Positions 1 through 11,700 of a DNA stretch of 64,000 bases are shown here, in pieces (position 1 is the stretch's first letter; each line of letters opens with the position of its first letter). The notes under the pieces were generated by a model. It was not told where the DNA came from, did no database searches, and worked only from the letters and a program-made list of their open reading frames with translations. Made by a program: the position numbers and the translations under genes. Source of the stretch: Hirsutella rhossiliensis (taxonomy: Eukaryota; Ascomycota; Sordariomycetes; Hypocreales; Ophiocordycipitaceae); assembly GCF_020360975.1 (NCBI RefSeq), contig NW_025408673.1, positions 620,001 through 684,000 of the forward strand, written 5' to 3'.

Positions 1-145
1 GAATTAAGGCAATATAATAATTACTCCCCTACCTTTATTGCTACTCCTATAAGAATTAAATCCCTCTACCTTACCTATCCGACCCCTTACTTTTAATTTT
101 ACCTTTATATATTTTTATATACTTCTTATATCTCTCTATATAAGA
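1..145 (+). repeat. copia-1 LTR, 3' part cut by the window edge
   Basis: The sequence matches the last 145 bp of the copia-1 LTR on the + strand and ends in a mutated form of CTTCGCGAGA. It stops where B-LTR sequence begins (ATAGTCTTACG), so this LTR sits inside a B-LTR and probably used ATAGT as its 5-bp target site. Whether it is a solo LTR or the 3' LTR of a longer element cannot be seen. It is heavily RIP-mutated. Confidence 0.85.
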
Positions 146-495
146 ATAGTCTTACGTTAACTATTATATTATAATTAAACTACCTACTAAGTTAGGAAGA
201 TATACTATAGATCGAGCTTTTTAAGTACTATAGAATATACTAAAAAGCTAACTAATTAGTTTACTAGTAAGCGAGTAATAGTTTATAAAAGATAAAGGAT
301 TTCCCTAAGAGTAGTAAATAAAATAAGTAAGTTTATAAGTATCTTTTATAACGCTATTCTTTTAATATATTATTTAGCCCCTTATATACTTATTATAAAT
401 TCCGGACGAAATCCTACCCTATAGTCCTTTAACTTATCTTTCTACTTATATTATTAATTACCTAATCCTATGCTTATTACTTATACCTTTTTATA
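146..495. repeat. B-LTR, right half, interrupted by copia-1
   Basis: This segment aligns with the right half of the complete solo LTR at 36451-37147, sharing for example the CTTACGTTAACTAT and CTACTAAGTTAGGAAGATAT stretches. It ends in the same TTATA terminus at 495. It is more RIP-damaged than the other copy: most positions that are CG, CA or TG there read TA here. The left half is presumably beyond the window, on the other side of the copia-1 LTR. Confidence 0.8.
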
Positions 496-1574
496 GATAC
501 TATAAAGAGTAAGGTTAGCTTTAGCCTTAGTATAAGAAAGGCTTATAAATATATTCTTTCTTATTAATTTTATTAAAAAGCTCTTTTAGTATTACTTTTT
601 AATAGCTTTAATAGTATACTTAAAGCTATTTTAGGTATTTATAAAACTCTTTAAGCTGTCTTTATCCTAAGCTAGCTTATAAGGTAATAAAGCTAAGCTT
701 AAGGCTTTATAAAAAGAGCTTAGCTTAATAGTTTACTAAGGCTTAAATCCTTTATAAGGCCTTTTTTTAAGTATCTTTATATTTAAGGCCTTTATAAAAG
801 TTCTTATTAAAAGGAAAGCTATCCCTTTTAAGTTATCTCTTTTTATAGCCCTTTTTATAGCTATAAGGAGCTTCTTTTCTTTCTTAGCTAAGTATTTTAA
901 AAATTCTTTTTAGTTTACTTTCCTATAGTTATAAATAGTAGTCCTTACTAATAAGGGCCTATTAAGGCCCCTTAAGCTAACTTTAAAGGCTATATACTTA
1001 TTATCTAAGTTTATAACCTTTAAGAAGTAATAGTTAGCTTAGGTTAACTACTTAAAAAAGCTATAAAAAGTAAGGTATATAACAAAGGCTTCTTTTAAGC
1101 TTTTTCTTTAATAAGTACCTTTTATAGCTACCTTAAGGTTTATTAATAAGGAAGCCTTATAGTAGTTAAGCTAGCTAGTAAAGGCTTCTACCTTATATAC
1201 CTTAAAGGGTTTTATAAAAGGGTTTTAATAATAGTAGTATAATTTAAAGTCCCTTACTAATAAAAAGGGCTATTATAAGAGCTAAGCTATTAATAGTAGC
1301 TTTTTTATTATAAGGGACCCTTATTAGCCTTAGCTAGCTATAGCCCTTTTAATTTTTATTTTATTATATAAGTTAATAAAAGTAAATAGCTTAGTACCTT
1401 TTACCTTTATAGCTTATATATTAACTTTATAAAATAAGTTAAAGCTAAGGCTAGCTTTTCTTTAAGCTTCCTTTCTCTTATAAGCTATAACCTTAAGCCT
1501 TTTAATAAGCTTAAAAAAGTTAATAAAAAGGATAAGAGTTATAATATTATAAGCTAAATACTATATAAGGATAT
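496..1574. other. Unidentified RIP-degraded relic
   Basis: About 1.1 kb of TA-saturated sequence without an open frame. Read on the - strand it would give a Lys-, Leu- and Ala-rich protein with many stops, so it may be the remnant of a transposon-encoded protein. No family motif could be recognised. It is bounded by the end of the B-LTR and the left LTR of copia copy B. Confidence 0.35.
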
Positions 1575-2051
1575 TCTTATAAAGAGAGATATAAGAAGTA
1601 TATATAAAATATATAAAGGTAAAATTAAAAGTAAGAGGTTAGATAAGTAAGGTAATAATATTTAATTCTTATAAGGGTAGTAATTATAGTAAGGGAGTAA
1701 TTATTATATTACCTTAATTCTCTTTATTTCCTTTATTTAACGCCCTTCTTTATACTTATTTAATATCTTAATTAATAAAGAAGATCTTACTTAAAAAGGC
1801 TATTAATATCCTCTTAACTACTAAGCTTTTTACTAGTTTTTCCCTTTTATTTTAGCTATTACTAGCTTATTTATCTTATCTCTTACTACTTTTATAAGAA
1901 GCTATCGCTACTTTTACTTTCCCTCTTACCCTTACCCTTCTTTCTATACCTCCTTTTAGCTCTTTCTTTAAAACTTATTTTTCGCCTTCCTAGGTCCCTT
2001 ATACTAAGGGATATTTTTAAGAACTACGAAATTAAGCTACGCTTCGCGATA
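1575..2051 (-). repeat. 3' LTR of copia-1 copy B
   Basis: 477 bp. On the + strand it begins with a mutated TCTCGCGAAG and ends CTTCGCGATA, followed by TACCCCCTTAGC, the complement of the copia-1 polypurine tract. That order identifies it as the 3' LTR of a - strand element. Confidence 0.88.
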
Positions 2052-2353
2052 TACCCCCTTAGCTATAGCCTACCCTTATAAAAAGGGTAAAGCTAAATAC
2101 TTAGGCTAGTAAGCGTATAGAGGAGGTCTTAGTTTATACTTATCCCTTACTTAAGAAATCCGGGTTTTAGCCCTAGGCTTTTTTAAACTTACCTTTTAAG
2201 AAAAAGGGGCTTAAGGAGGATATTAAGTCCTATAAAAAAGAGGGACTTCTTTAAGAATAAGTCCTTAAAAAGGGGCCTTTAAAAAGAATACGTTTTAATT
2301 AATTTAAGGGCCCTCTTTTAAAATAAGTCCTAATTCTTCTTTTTAGCTATAAA

Positions 2354-2829
2354 TATCGTAAAGCGTAGCCTAATTTCGTAGTTCTCGGAGATATCCCTTA
2401 GCACGAGGGACCTAGGAAGCTAAAAAACAGGTATTAAGGAAGGAGCTAAAAAGAGGTATAGAGAGGAGGGTAGGGGTAAGAGGGGAAGTAGAAGTAGCGA
2501 TAGCTTCTTATAGAGGTAGCGAGAGATAAGACGGATATACCGGTAACGGCTAGAAAGGAAGGGAAAAATCGCTAAAAAGCTCGGTAGTTAAAGGGATATT
2601 AGTAGCTTCTTTAAGTAGGATCTTCTTTATTAATTAAGATACTAGACGGGTATAAAGAGGGGCGTTAGATAAAGGAAAGAAGGATAATTAAGGCAATATA
2701 ATAATTACTCCCCTACCTTTATTGCTGCTCCCGCGAGAATTAAATCTCTCTGCCCTGCCTATCCGACCCCTTACTTCTAATTTTACCTTCGTGTATTTTT
2801 ATATACTTCTCGTATCTCTCTTCGCGAGA
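2354..2829 (+). repeat. 5' LTR of copia-1 copy A
   Basis: 476 bp, beginning TATCGTAAAG (TGTCGCGAAG in the unmutated form) and ending CTTCGCGAGA. It contains a conserved TATAAAG about 180 bp before its end, the likely core promoter. Confidence 0.92.
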
Positions 2830-2830
2830 G

Positions 2831-2843
2831 TTATAAGCCCGGG
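2831..2843 (+). promoter_or_regulatory. Primer-binding site, copy A
   Basis: TTATAAGCCCGGG lies one base after the 5' LTR. Apart from one G-to-A change it is the complement of the anticodon-loop region (GGGCTCATAA) of initiator tRNA-Met, the internal, half-tRNA priming known for Drosophila copia. Confidence 0.75.
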
Positions 2844-2974
2844 AGGAATAGTATTCCTATACCTTCCGGCTACTATAAAAGGCACCTTTCTTATATCCCT
2901 CGTAGCTCCCTTTTACCCCTCTTACTAGAAAAGCCGATTTTTAACCGACTTTTCTACCCCCTCTCTCCGTAATA

Positions 2975-5900
2975 ATATCGAAAAACGACTCCTCTACCGC
3001 CCCTACGGTCTATAAGACGATTCTTATAGAGCCCTAAGATTAGGATAAGTAGGTAAAGGAGCTACGGGCTCGTATAGATAGAACTATCTATAATTTAGTC
3101 TTCTCTAATAAGTAGGACCCTCTCGAGCCCCCTCTTCGTCCTAGGGCAACGGACTTTATAGAGGGAGCTACCCTCTTCTCTTAGCTAACCTCTATATAGT
3201 AGAGAGCTTTTTCTACTACCTTAGGTAACTACGAGAGTTACCGTAAGGAATACCTTTACGAGACGAAGCTATTAACTGCTATACGTATAGCGATAACGGA
3301 ATCCGTTAGTACCGTAAAGCTAATTACTCTTTAAGAGGAAGAGACTCCTAGGTAGTAGCTTTTAAAGCTCGAGACCTCGATAGCTCCTTCGAGAGGTTAT
3401 ATAACTAACTATATTAGGAAGACCTATACGGCCTACCTAGGAGCCTTTTCTGCTAGGAACCTACTAGCTTCTTCGTAGCTAGCTAAGTAGGAAGAAATCC
3501 TCGAGGAAGCTAACTAATACTTCCTTATAGAAGCTCTTTCCGGCTAATAGCTATAGGATATATCTCTACTAATAAAGCCTATTAGTAACGGTTACTCGAC
3601 TATCTTTCGAGAAGCTAGCTAGGAACTAAACGAAGAGGCTGCTCGAGTATAATAATAAGTAGTCTTATTTCTTCGTGGCTAGCACTCGACCTAGACGGCT
3701 CGACCTGCTGCCCCTATAGCTGCTGCAGCCCCTATTACTGCGGCTCCCGCTGCTGCTGCTACGGCTGTTGCTACTTCGGCTATTGCTCCTTTAGCTCCTC
3801 CTCCCTCGAGAGCATTAACACCGTCTTTAACGGCTGCCCTAGGCCCGGCCCCGGCTCCGCCTCTTGCTCTAGGCCCGGCCCCGGTCCCGTTAGTTAGACC
3901 GGCCCGACTAGTCCCCTAATAGACCTTTTAGTCCGTTAGTCGAAAAATTAGGGAACTAGTCGAAATCGAACCTCTTTATTAAAATTAGCAATAAGGGGTA
4001 AAAAGGGGAGGTTTTTAAGCAGACCTTCTAAATCGGGACGAGGATTCCTCGAAGAAATAAAAGACTAAGCGAAACGGCTGCCTAGCCTATTAATCCCTAC
4101 CCTATCGATTATTATAATACTAGTAGGTCTTCGAGGAAAACCGACCTAAAGGATTTAACCCTTTAAAGAGGCTATAAGAAACGATATAATAGTCTCTTAA
4201 GGAGGACCCCTCGTTATATAAGAAAATAGATAAGATTTAGGTTACTAAGAAATAGTAACTAATAACGCCGCTACCCTTATTCGAGCTGTAAATTCGAGGA
4301 AAAATCGTTAGTATAGTAATTCCGGCATTCGTCTTCCCTATAGATTAGTAAGACTAACCTTTAGGACCCTCTAACTATCCCCTATAAAAATTAGCTATCC
4401 TTAACTTTAATGCTTCCCTCGATATCTATAATATACTCTTACGATTCCGGTCCTTTAAGAAGGTATAAAGGGAATATCTTATTGCTAGGGAATTAACTAT
4501 ACGGATAGAGGGATACGGAATGGTAAATTTTACGATAAAATTACCTAATAGATCTATATGAATTCTTCGACGAAAAAGGGTAGCTTTTTGCCCTCGATTT
4601 TTAACGAGCCTAATTTCCTTTCGCCTTCTTTAAGAGGAAGGAATCTTCTAGGATACGACGTCTAAGCCTACGAGGCTAGTCTAAAAGAATTAGACTATTA
4701 GGCTTATCGAGGAGAAATTCTATTAATTCGTTCTCGAATTCTAACCTATTTATAGGAAGGAACTACTTAAGAAGTTAGCTTTCCCTACTAGGAGGAATAG
4801 GTCTACTATAAAAGACCGTCTTCTAGCAGCCTAAGGAGACGGTCTTCTTTAGTACGCACGACTTAGTTACCCGGGCCCGCTAGCTTTGTATAAGCTAGGT
4901 TAATAATAAAGCGTATAAATAAGGGGCCTAAAGACCGTTAAATACGAACACTATAGCTAAGGAAAGACTAGGAGATAAATTTCTAGACGAACGCCTTTAC
5001 GGCCGGACCAGCCGTATAAGGAAATTTAGGTCGACTAGACTAACGTCTCTAAGGACTAGGAAAGCTTCGTTAGGGTAATGTTTTTTATAGACGCTTTTTT
5101 AGGGATAGTTTTCCCCTATTTCTTACGGACCTACCTAAGTAAGTATAACTAGTCTGCCCTCCGGGACTTCGTTAACTAGATAAAATCCTACTTTAGCTAT
5201 AAGGTAAAGAAGATACGGTTTAACGGAGAGCTATTTATAAAGGATATCTTAAATTAGCTTCGAAAAAGGGGTATTTTACCCCTCCCGTTAGCACCGAATA
5301 CCAAGGCCTAGAACGGAGGGGCAGAAAGATTAAGGGGTGCTATAATAGAAAGGGCCCGTACGATAAGACTTACTATAAGGCTTCTATACGACTTTTAAAG
5401 GGAAGTTATTAAGACCGCCTATTACCTTCGGAACTAGACCCCGAGGGACCCTAAGGACCCTAGGGGACTAAACTAAGGAATAGACTAGAAATCCCCCCTC
5501 GAGCTCTTTATAAAGAAGAGGGCCTCGCTAGCCTACCTTCGTGCCTATAGCTATAAGGTATATATAATAACTACCGATATATAGCTAAAAAGGAAGAAGA
5601 AAAGAAAGCTTAATCCGAGAGCCTTTATTAGTTACCTTATTAGTTATAATTCTACGAATATCTTCCGGATCTAAATTCCTCTTCTATAGAAGGTTATTTC
5701 GACTAAGGATATAATTTTCGTCGAATCTAGCTTCTTCGACGGAAAGAGGGATTAATAGCCCCCCTTACTCTCTTAACGTTAGCTAATTTAGAAGATTTAA
5801 ATCCCCCCTTCCTAATAGCCTTAAGAAGAGGTCCTAGACGAGGAAACGGAAGAAGAAACCGACGTCGAAGCAGTTAAGGATAACGCCGACTTTAAAGAAG

Positions 5901-7972
5901 AAGAGGAAGCTGCTAGATTAGATAATCTAGACGAAGAAGGAGACTATAGGAAAGCGGTAGAGCTAGAATACGCTTACCTCCCTACGCCTCCTCTTATAGA
6001 ATAAGAAGAAGATCTAGAAGCAGCTTTTTTAGTTAGTCTTCCTATCTCGACCCCTAAGGGGGTAGGAAAGGCACCTCTCTCGAAGGATTACCCGGCTGCC
6101 TTTTTATCCCTACTTCGAGAAGCAAAGGAAGGTATAGGGCCCGATATAGATATAAAAGAAGACTAACCTCTCCCTTATTTCGATCGTTTTTCCGACTTAT
6201 ACCTAACGCTAATAGAAGACGGTTCCTACGGAGCGTTTATAGTAGGCCGGCTCTTTAAGCTAATATTAGCAAGGAAGGTATATAAAAGAGACCTCCCGGA
6301 CCTACTAGTAAACTAAGAGAAGCTAGAAAAACACCCCTTTAAAGACTAGTTTTTCTAGGCCTAGAAAGACTACCTAGCCTTATATAAAGAGATAGGGTCT
6401 TTTAAAGAGGTCCTTAAGGAAATTAAGGAAAAAGTAAGAGGAAAATAGGTCCTTAGCTTTAAGTAGGTCTTTATCTATAAGACTAATAAATATAGCTTCC
6501 TTTAAAAGTATAAAGCCCGGCTAGTTATTTACGGGAATTAATAGGAAAAAGGGGATCTACCTACTAGGGCAACTACCCTAGCAGGGATATCTTTTCGGAC
6601 CCTTATAGCTATAGCAGTAGAATTCGACCTCGAGCTCGAATAGATAGATATAGTTAACGCCTTTATTAACTGCCTACTTAAGGAAGAAGAAGAAGTTATC
6701 TATATACGCCTTCTACTAGGCTTCTAATAGCTAGGAAAGGTTCTATAGCTTAGGAAAGCTTTATATAGATTACGAAGATCACCCCTTCTTTAGTAATAGC
6801 ATTTAATAGGTTCCCTCGAAGCCCTAGGCTTTAAGAAAGTCCCTTAGGAACCGTATATAATATAGAAGGGTAAAATCACGGTCTTCTTCTACGTCGACGA
6901 TATTATCTAGGCCTACTTAAAAGAGGAAGAAGCTAATACTAAGGAGGCTATATAAGGCCTATAATAAAGGTATAAAATAACTAGGCTAGGGGAGCTAAAG
7001 TGGTTCCTAGGGATACGAATCCTTAGGAATAGGTCCTAATAGACTATCTAGCTTACCTAAGACGCCTATATCGATAAGGTCGCTTATAAATTCCTCCCTA
7101 ATTCCCTCGATAAGAAGCTTCCCTCTATGCCTATAATAGACGAAGAGCTTTTACTTAATCCGTCCTTTTAAGCTAGGGAGTAAGAGAAACACTAATATTA
7201 ATAGAAGGTAGGCTCCTTGCTTTTTTTAGCAATTTTTACTATACCGGATATCTCTTTTACGGTCTCCCGGCTAGCTAGGCATAACTAGAATCCTAGCCCT
7301 AGGCATTAAGAAGTAGTAGATAGAGCTATTCTTTATCTCTATTTAATAAGATTATATAGTCTACGCTTAAGAGGGTAGGGAAGGAAATAAGCTACCGAAA
7401 TCTTCCTTTATTCGAGCGATTCGTCCTTTATAGACAATTCCTTAGATAGAAAAAGCTTATAAGGGTATATTATATCCCTTTTTAAAGGAACTATTGCTTA
7501 GAGAGCTTCGAAGTAAGCTACCGTTACGACTTTTAGTATAGAGGCAGAGCTACTAGCTCTTTTAGAAGAGTTAAAAGAAGCGATTTTCCTTAGCCGGCTA
7601 TTAATATCGTTACGACTATAAATTCCGTCCCCGTTAGCTATAGAATACGATAATATATAGACTATATAAATTCTTACGGAGGAAAATAGCAAGCTATTAA
7701 CCCGGCTATAGTATATCGATATCTACTAGTATTAGTTACGCTAAGAGGTCTAAAAGGGACTTATTTCTATCCGTTAGGTTCTAACGGCATTAATAAAAGC
7801 CGACGGTCTTATAAAGCCCTTACCGAAGTAGAAGCTAGCTATCTTTTTATAGTAAATTAGGCTAGAAGACGTTTAAGAAAAGCTATCCTTAGAAGCCCGC
7901 CTTAAGAGTCTACGAGAGGAGCTAATAGTACGTAGGAGGAAGGAGACGTCTATAGCTAAAGAGAGGAATTAG
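2975..7972 (+). pseudogene. Gag-Pol of copia-1 copy A, RIP-inactivated
   Basis: The frame corresponds to the roughly 1,660-codon Gag-Pol of copy H without the DNA-transposon interruption. The start codon has become ATA (2975-2977), and the first stop inside the frame comes within gag. Segments in order: gag, Ala/Pro-rich linker (3700-3900), zinc-knuckle region (about 4070-4115), protease, zinc-binding pre-integrase domain, integrase core (about 5030-5330), acidic linker (5830-6030), reverse transcriptase (about 6350-7150, YVDD at about 6891) and RNase H (7500-7780). The natural TAG is at 7970-7972. No frameshift was noticed; the damage is stop codons of the CAG/CAA/TGG to TAG/TAA kind. Confidence 0.88.
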
Positions 7973-8250
7973 GACTTATCCTAAAGGAGGGCCCCTAGCT
8001 TAATTAGGACTTATTCTTCTTAAAGGCCCCCTTTTTAGGGACTTGTCCTTAGAGAACCCCCCCTTTCTTATAGGACTTAATTTCCTCCTTAAGGCCCCTT
8101 TTCCTAAAGTAGGTCTAAAAGAGCCTAGGGCTAAAACCCGGATTTCTTAAAGTAAGGGATAAGTATAGACTAAGACCTCCTCTATACGCTTACCGGCCTA
8201 GGTATTTAGCTTTACCCTTTCTATAAGGGCAGGCTATAGCTAAGGGGGTA
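7973..8250 (+). other. 3' UTR with degenerate tandem repeats and polypurine tract, copy A
   Basis: Contains three to four degenerate units of about 33 bp around GGACTTATYCTT and a run of Cs, as in copy H, then TAAGGGGGTA at 8241-8250 directly before the 3' LTR. That purine run is the expected priming site for plus-strand synthesis. Confidence 0.7.
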
Positions 8251-8725
8251 TATCGCAAAGCGTGGCCTAATTTCGTAGTTCTTAGAGATATCCCTTAGCA
8301 CGAGGGACCTAGGAAGCTAAAAAATAGGTATTAAGGAAGGAGCTAAAAAGAGGTATAGAGAGGAGGGTAGGGGTAAGAGGGGAAGTATAAGTAGCGATAG
8401 CTTCCTATAAAGGTAGCGAGAGATAAGATAGATATACCGGTAATAGCTAGAAAGGAGGGGGAAAATCGGGAAAAAGCTCGGTAGTTAAAGGGATATTAGT
8501 AGCTTCTTTAATAGGATCTTCTTTATTAATTAAGATGCTAGACGGGTATAAAGAGGGGCGTTAGATAGAGGAAAGAAGGATAATTAAGGCAATATAATAA
8601 TTACTCCCCTACCTTTATTACTGCTCCCGCGAGAATTAAATCTCTCTACCCTGCCTATCCGACTCCTTACTTCTAATTTTACCTTTATATATTTTTATAT
8701 ACTTCTCGTATCTCTCTTCGCGAGA
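8251..8725 (+). repeat. 3' LTR of copia-1 copy A
   Basis: 475 bp, TATCGCAAAG to CTTCGCGAGA, followed by the ATAAA target duplication. It differs from the 5' LTR mostly by C/T or G/A changes. Confidence 0.92.
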
Positions 8726-11700
8726 ATAAACGTCTCTTTCCTTTTATATACTATTAGCGCTTCTTATAGACTCTTAAGGCGGGCTTTTAAAGATAGCCTT
8801 TCTAAAACGTTTTCTAGCTTAACTTACTATAAAAGGATAGCTAGCCTTTACTTTAATAAGGGCTTTATAAGACTATTAGCTTTTATTAATACTATTAAAA
8901 CCTAATTAATAAAATAAGTCCCCTTTAAACCTCTTAGTATAACTAATACTAATAGATATCGATATATTATAGCTAGGTTAATAGCTTACTATTTTCCTTT
9001 ATAAGAATTTATATAGTTTATATATTATTATATTTTATAGCTAATAGGGTTAAGATCTATAGTTATAGAGATATAAGTAGCTAGCTAAGGAAAATTACTT
9101 CTTTTAACGCTTTTAAAAGAGCTAGTAGCTCTACCTTTATACTTAAAGTAGTAATAGTAGCTTACTTTAAAGCTCTAAAAGTAATAGTTCCTTTAAAAAG
9201 AGATATAATATACCCTTAAAAGCTCTTTCTATCTAAGGAATTATCTATAAAGGATAGATCGCTAAAGTAAAAGAAGATTTTAATAGCTATTCCCTTTCTT
9301 CCCTACCCTCTTAAGTATAGACTATATAATCTTATTAAATAAAGATAAGGTATAGCTCTATTTACTACTTCTTAATACCTAGGGCTAGGATTTTAGTTAT
9401 ACCTAGCTAGCTAAGAGATTATAAAAGCGATATTTAGTTTAATAGAAATAGCTAAAAAAAAGTAAGGAGCTTACCTTCTATTAATATTAGTATTTCTCTT
9501 ACTCCTTAGCTTAAAAGGACGGATTATATAAAAGCTCTTCGTTTAATATAAGTATAAAGGGAAGCTTTTTATTATAGGAATTAAAGAGGAATTTATAAGC
9601 GACCTTATTAATATAAGCGTCCTAAGTAAGCTAGATAGTCTATTAAGACTTATTTTAAAGGATTTATATCTTTAAGAACTACTTTAGCTCCCTTAGGTTA
9701 GTTATCTTATACTTTTATTATAGGCCTTATATAGCCTCCCTTATAGTAGCTTCTTTCTCTTTTAAGTAAGCCTAGATAATATTATTAATATAAAAGAAGA
9801 CTATAATTTTACCCTTTTATATTATATATAGTTCCTAAAGATTTTCTTAAAGCCTAGGGCTTTAAGGGAACCTATTAAATACTATTACTAAAAAAGAAGG
9901 TAATCTTTATAGTTTATATAAAGCTTTCCTAAGCTATAAAACCTTTCCTAGCTATTAAAAGCTTAGTAAAAGGTATATATAAATAACTTTTTCTTACTTA
10001 AGTAAGTAGCTAATAAAAGCATTAACTATATTTATTTAATTATATTCGAGGTTAAATTCTACTATTATAGATATAAGGGTCTAAAAAGTTATCTTTACTA
10101 AGGTAGTTAATTTAGTAAGTAAATCCCCTTTTTCCTATTAATTCCTATAAATAACTAGCTAGGCCTTATACTTTTAAAAGAAGCTATATTTATTAGTCTT
10201 ATAAATAAAGACCTACCTATAGCTAATGACCTATTTTCCTCTTACTATTTCCTTAAGGACTTCTTTAAAAGACCCTATCTCTTTATATAAGGCTAGGTAG
10301 TTTTTCTAGGCCTAGAAAAACTAGTTTTTAAAGGGTGTTTTTCTAGCTGCTTTTAGTTTACTAGTAGGTCTAAGAGGTCTATTTTATATACCTTCCTTAC
10401 TAATAACTATAGCTTAAAGAGCTAGCTTATTATAAATACTCTATAGGTACTATCTTTTATTAGCGTTAGATAAAAGTTAGAAAAATAATTAAAATAAGAG
10501 AGAGGTTAGTCTTTTTTAGTAACTATATTAAGCCCTATACCTTCCTTTACTTTTTAAAGTAGGGATAAAAAAGCAGCTAGGTAATTCTTTAAGAATAGTA
10601 CCTTTCTTACCCTCTTAAGGGTTAAGATAGGAAGACTAATAAAGAAAGCTACTTTTTAATCTTTTTATTATATAAGAGGAGGTATAGGAAGGTAAGCGTA
10701 TTTTAGCTCTACCGCTTTCTTATAGTCTTCTTCTTTATCTAGATTATTTAATTTAGTATCTTCCTTTTCTTTAAAGTTAACGTTATCCTTAACTACTTTA
10801 ATATTAGTTTCTTCTTTTATTTCCTTATCTAAGACCTCTTCTTAAGACTATTAGGAAGGGGGGATTTAAATCTTCTAAATTAGCTAACGTTATAAGAGTA
10901 AGAGGGGCTATTAATCCCTCTTTCTATTAAAGAAGCTAGATTCTTCGAAAATTATATCCCTAGTTAAAATAACCTTCTATAAAAAAGGAATCTAGATCTA
11001 AAAGATATTTATAGAATTATAGCTAACGAGTTAACTAATAAAGGCTCTAAGATTAAGCTTTCTTTTCTTCTCCCTTTTTAGCTATATATTAATAGTTATA
11101 GTATAAACCTTATAGCTATAAGTATAAAAGTAAGCTAGTAAGGCGCTCTTTTTTATAAAGAGCTAAAAAGGGGATTTTTAGTTTATTCCTTAGTTTAGTT
11201 CCCTAAGGTCCTTAGGGTCCTTAAGGGTCCGGTTTTAAAGGTAATAAGCGGTCTTAATAACTTCCCTTTAAAGGTTATAGGGAAGCCTTATAATAAAGCT
11301 TATTATATAGGCTCTTTTTATTATAGTACCCCTTAATCTTTCTACCCCTCCGTTCTAGGCCTAGGTATTATTACTAATAAGAAGGGTAAAATACCCTTTT
11401 TTTAAAGCTTATTTAGGATATCCTTTATATATAACTTACTATTAAACTATATCTTCTTTACCTTATAGCTAACGTAGGATTTTATTTAGTTAACGAAGTT
11501 TTAAAAAGCAAACTAATTATACTTACTTAGGTAGGTCTATAAGAAATAAGGGAAAACTAACCCTAAAAAGGCGTTTATAAAAATTATTACCTTAATAAAG
11601 CTTTCTTAGTCCTTAGAAATATCGGTTTAGTCGACCTAAATTTCCTTATATAGCTAGTCTAGCTATAAAAGGGTTCGTTTAGAAATTCGTCTCTTAGTCT

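Larger units (their letters stand above)
2354..8725 (+). mobile_element. copia-1 copy A, full length, nested in copy B
   Basis: 6,372-bp LTR retrotransposon with matching LTRs (2354-2829 and 8251-8725) and a perfect 5-bp target duplication ATAAA (2349-2353 and 8726-8730). Removing it restores the 3' end of copy B. CA and TG are nearly all lost while many CG remain, so it is less mutated than copies B, D and E. It has no DNA-transposon insertion in gag: the homologous site at 3511-3512 is an uninterrupted TA, which serves as the empty-site reference for the transposon in copy H. Confidence 0.93.

Noticed and set aside
2722..2928. 68-codon open frame overlapping the end of the 5' LTR of copy A
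   Set aside because: It spans LTR, primer-binding site and leader of a retrotransposon; equivalent positions in other copies are not open. A chance frame.
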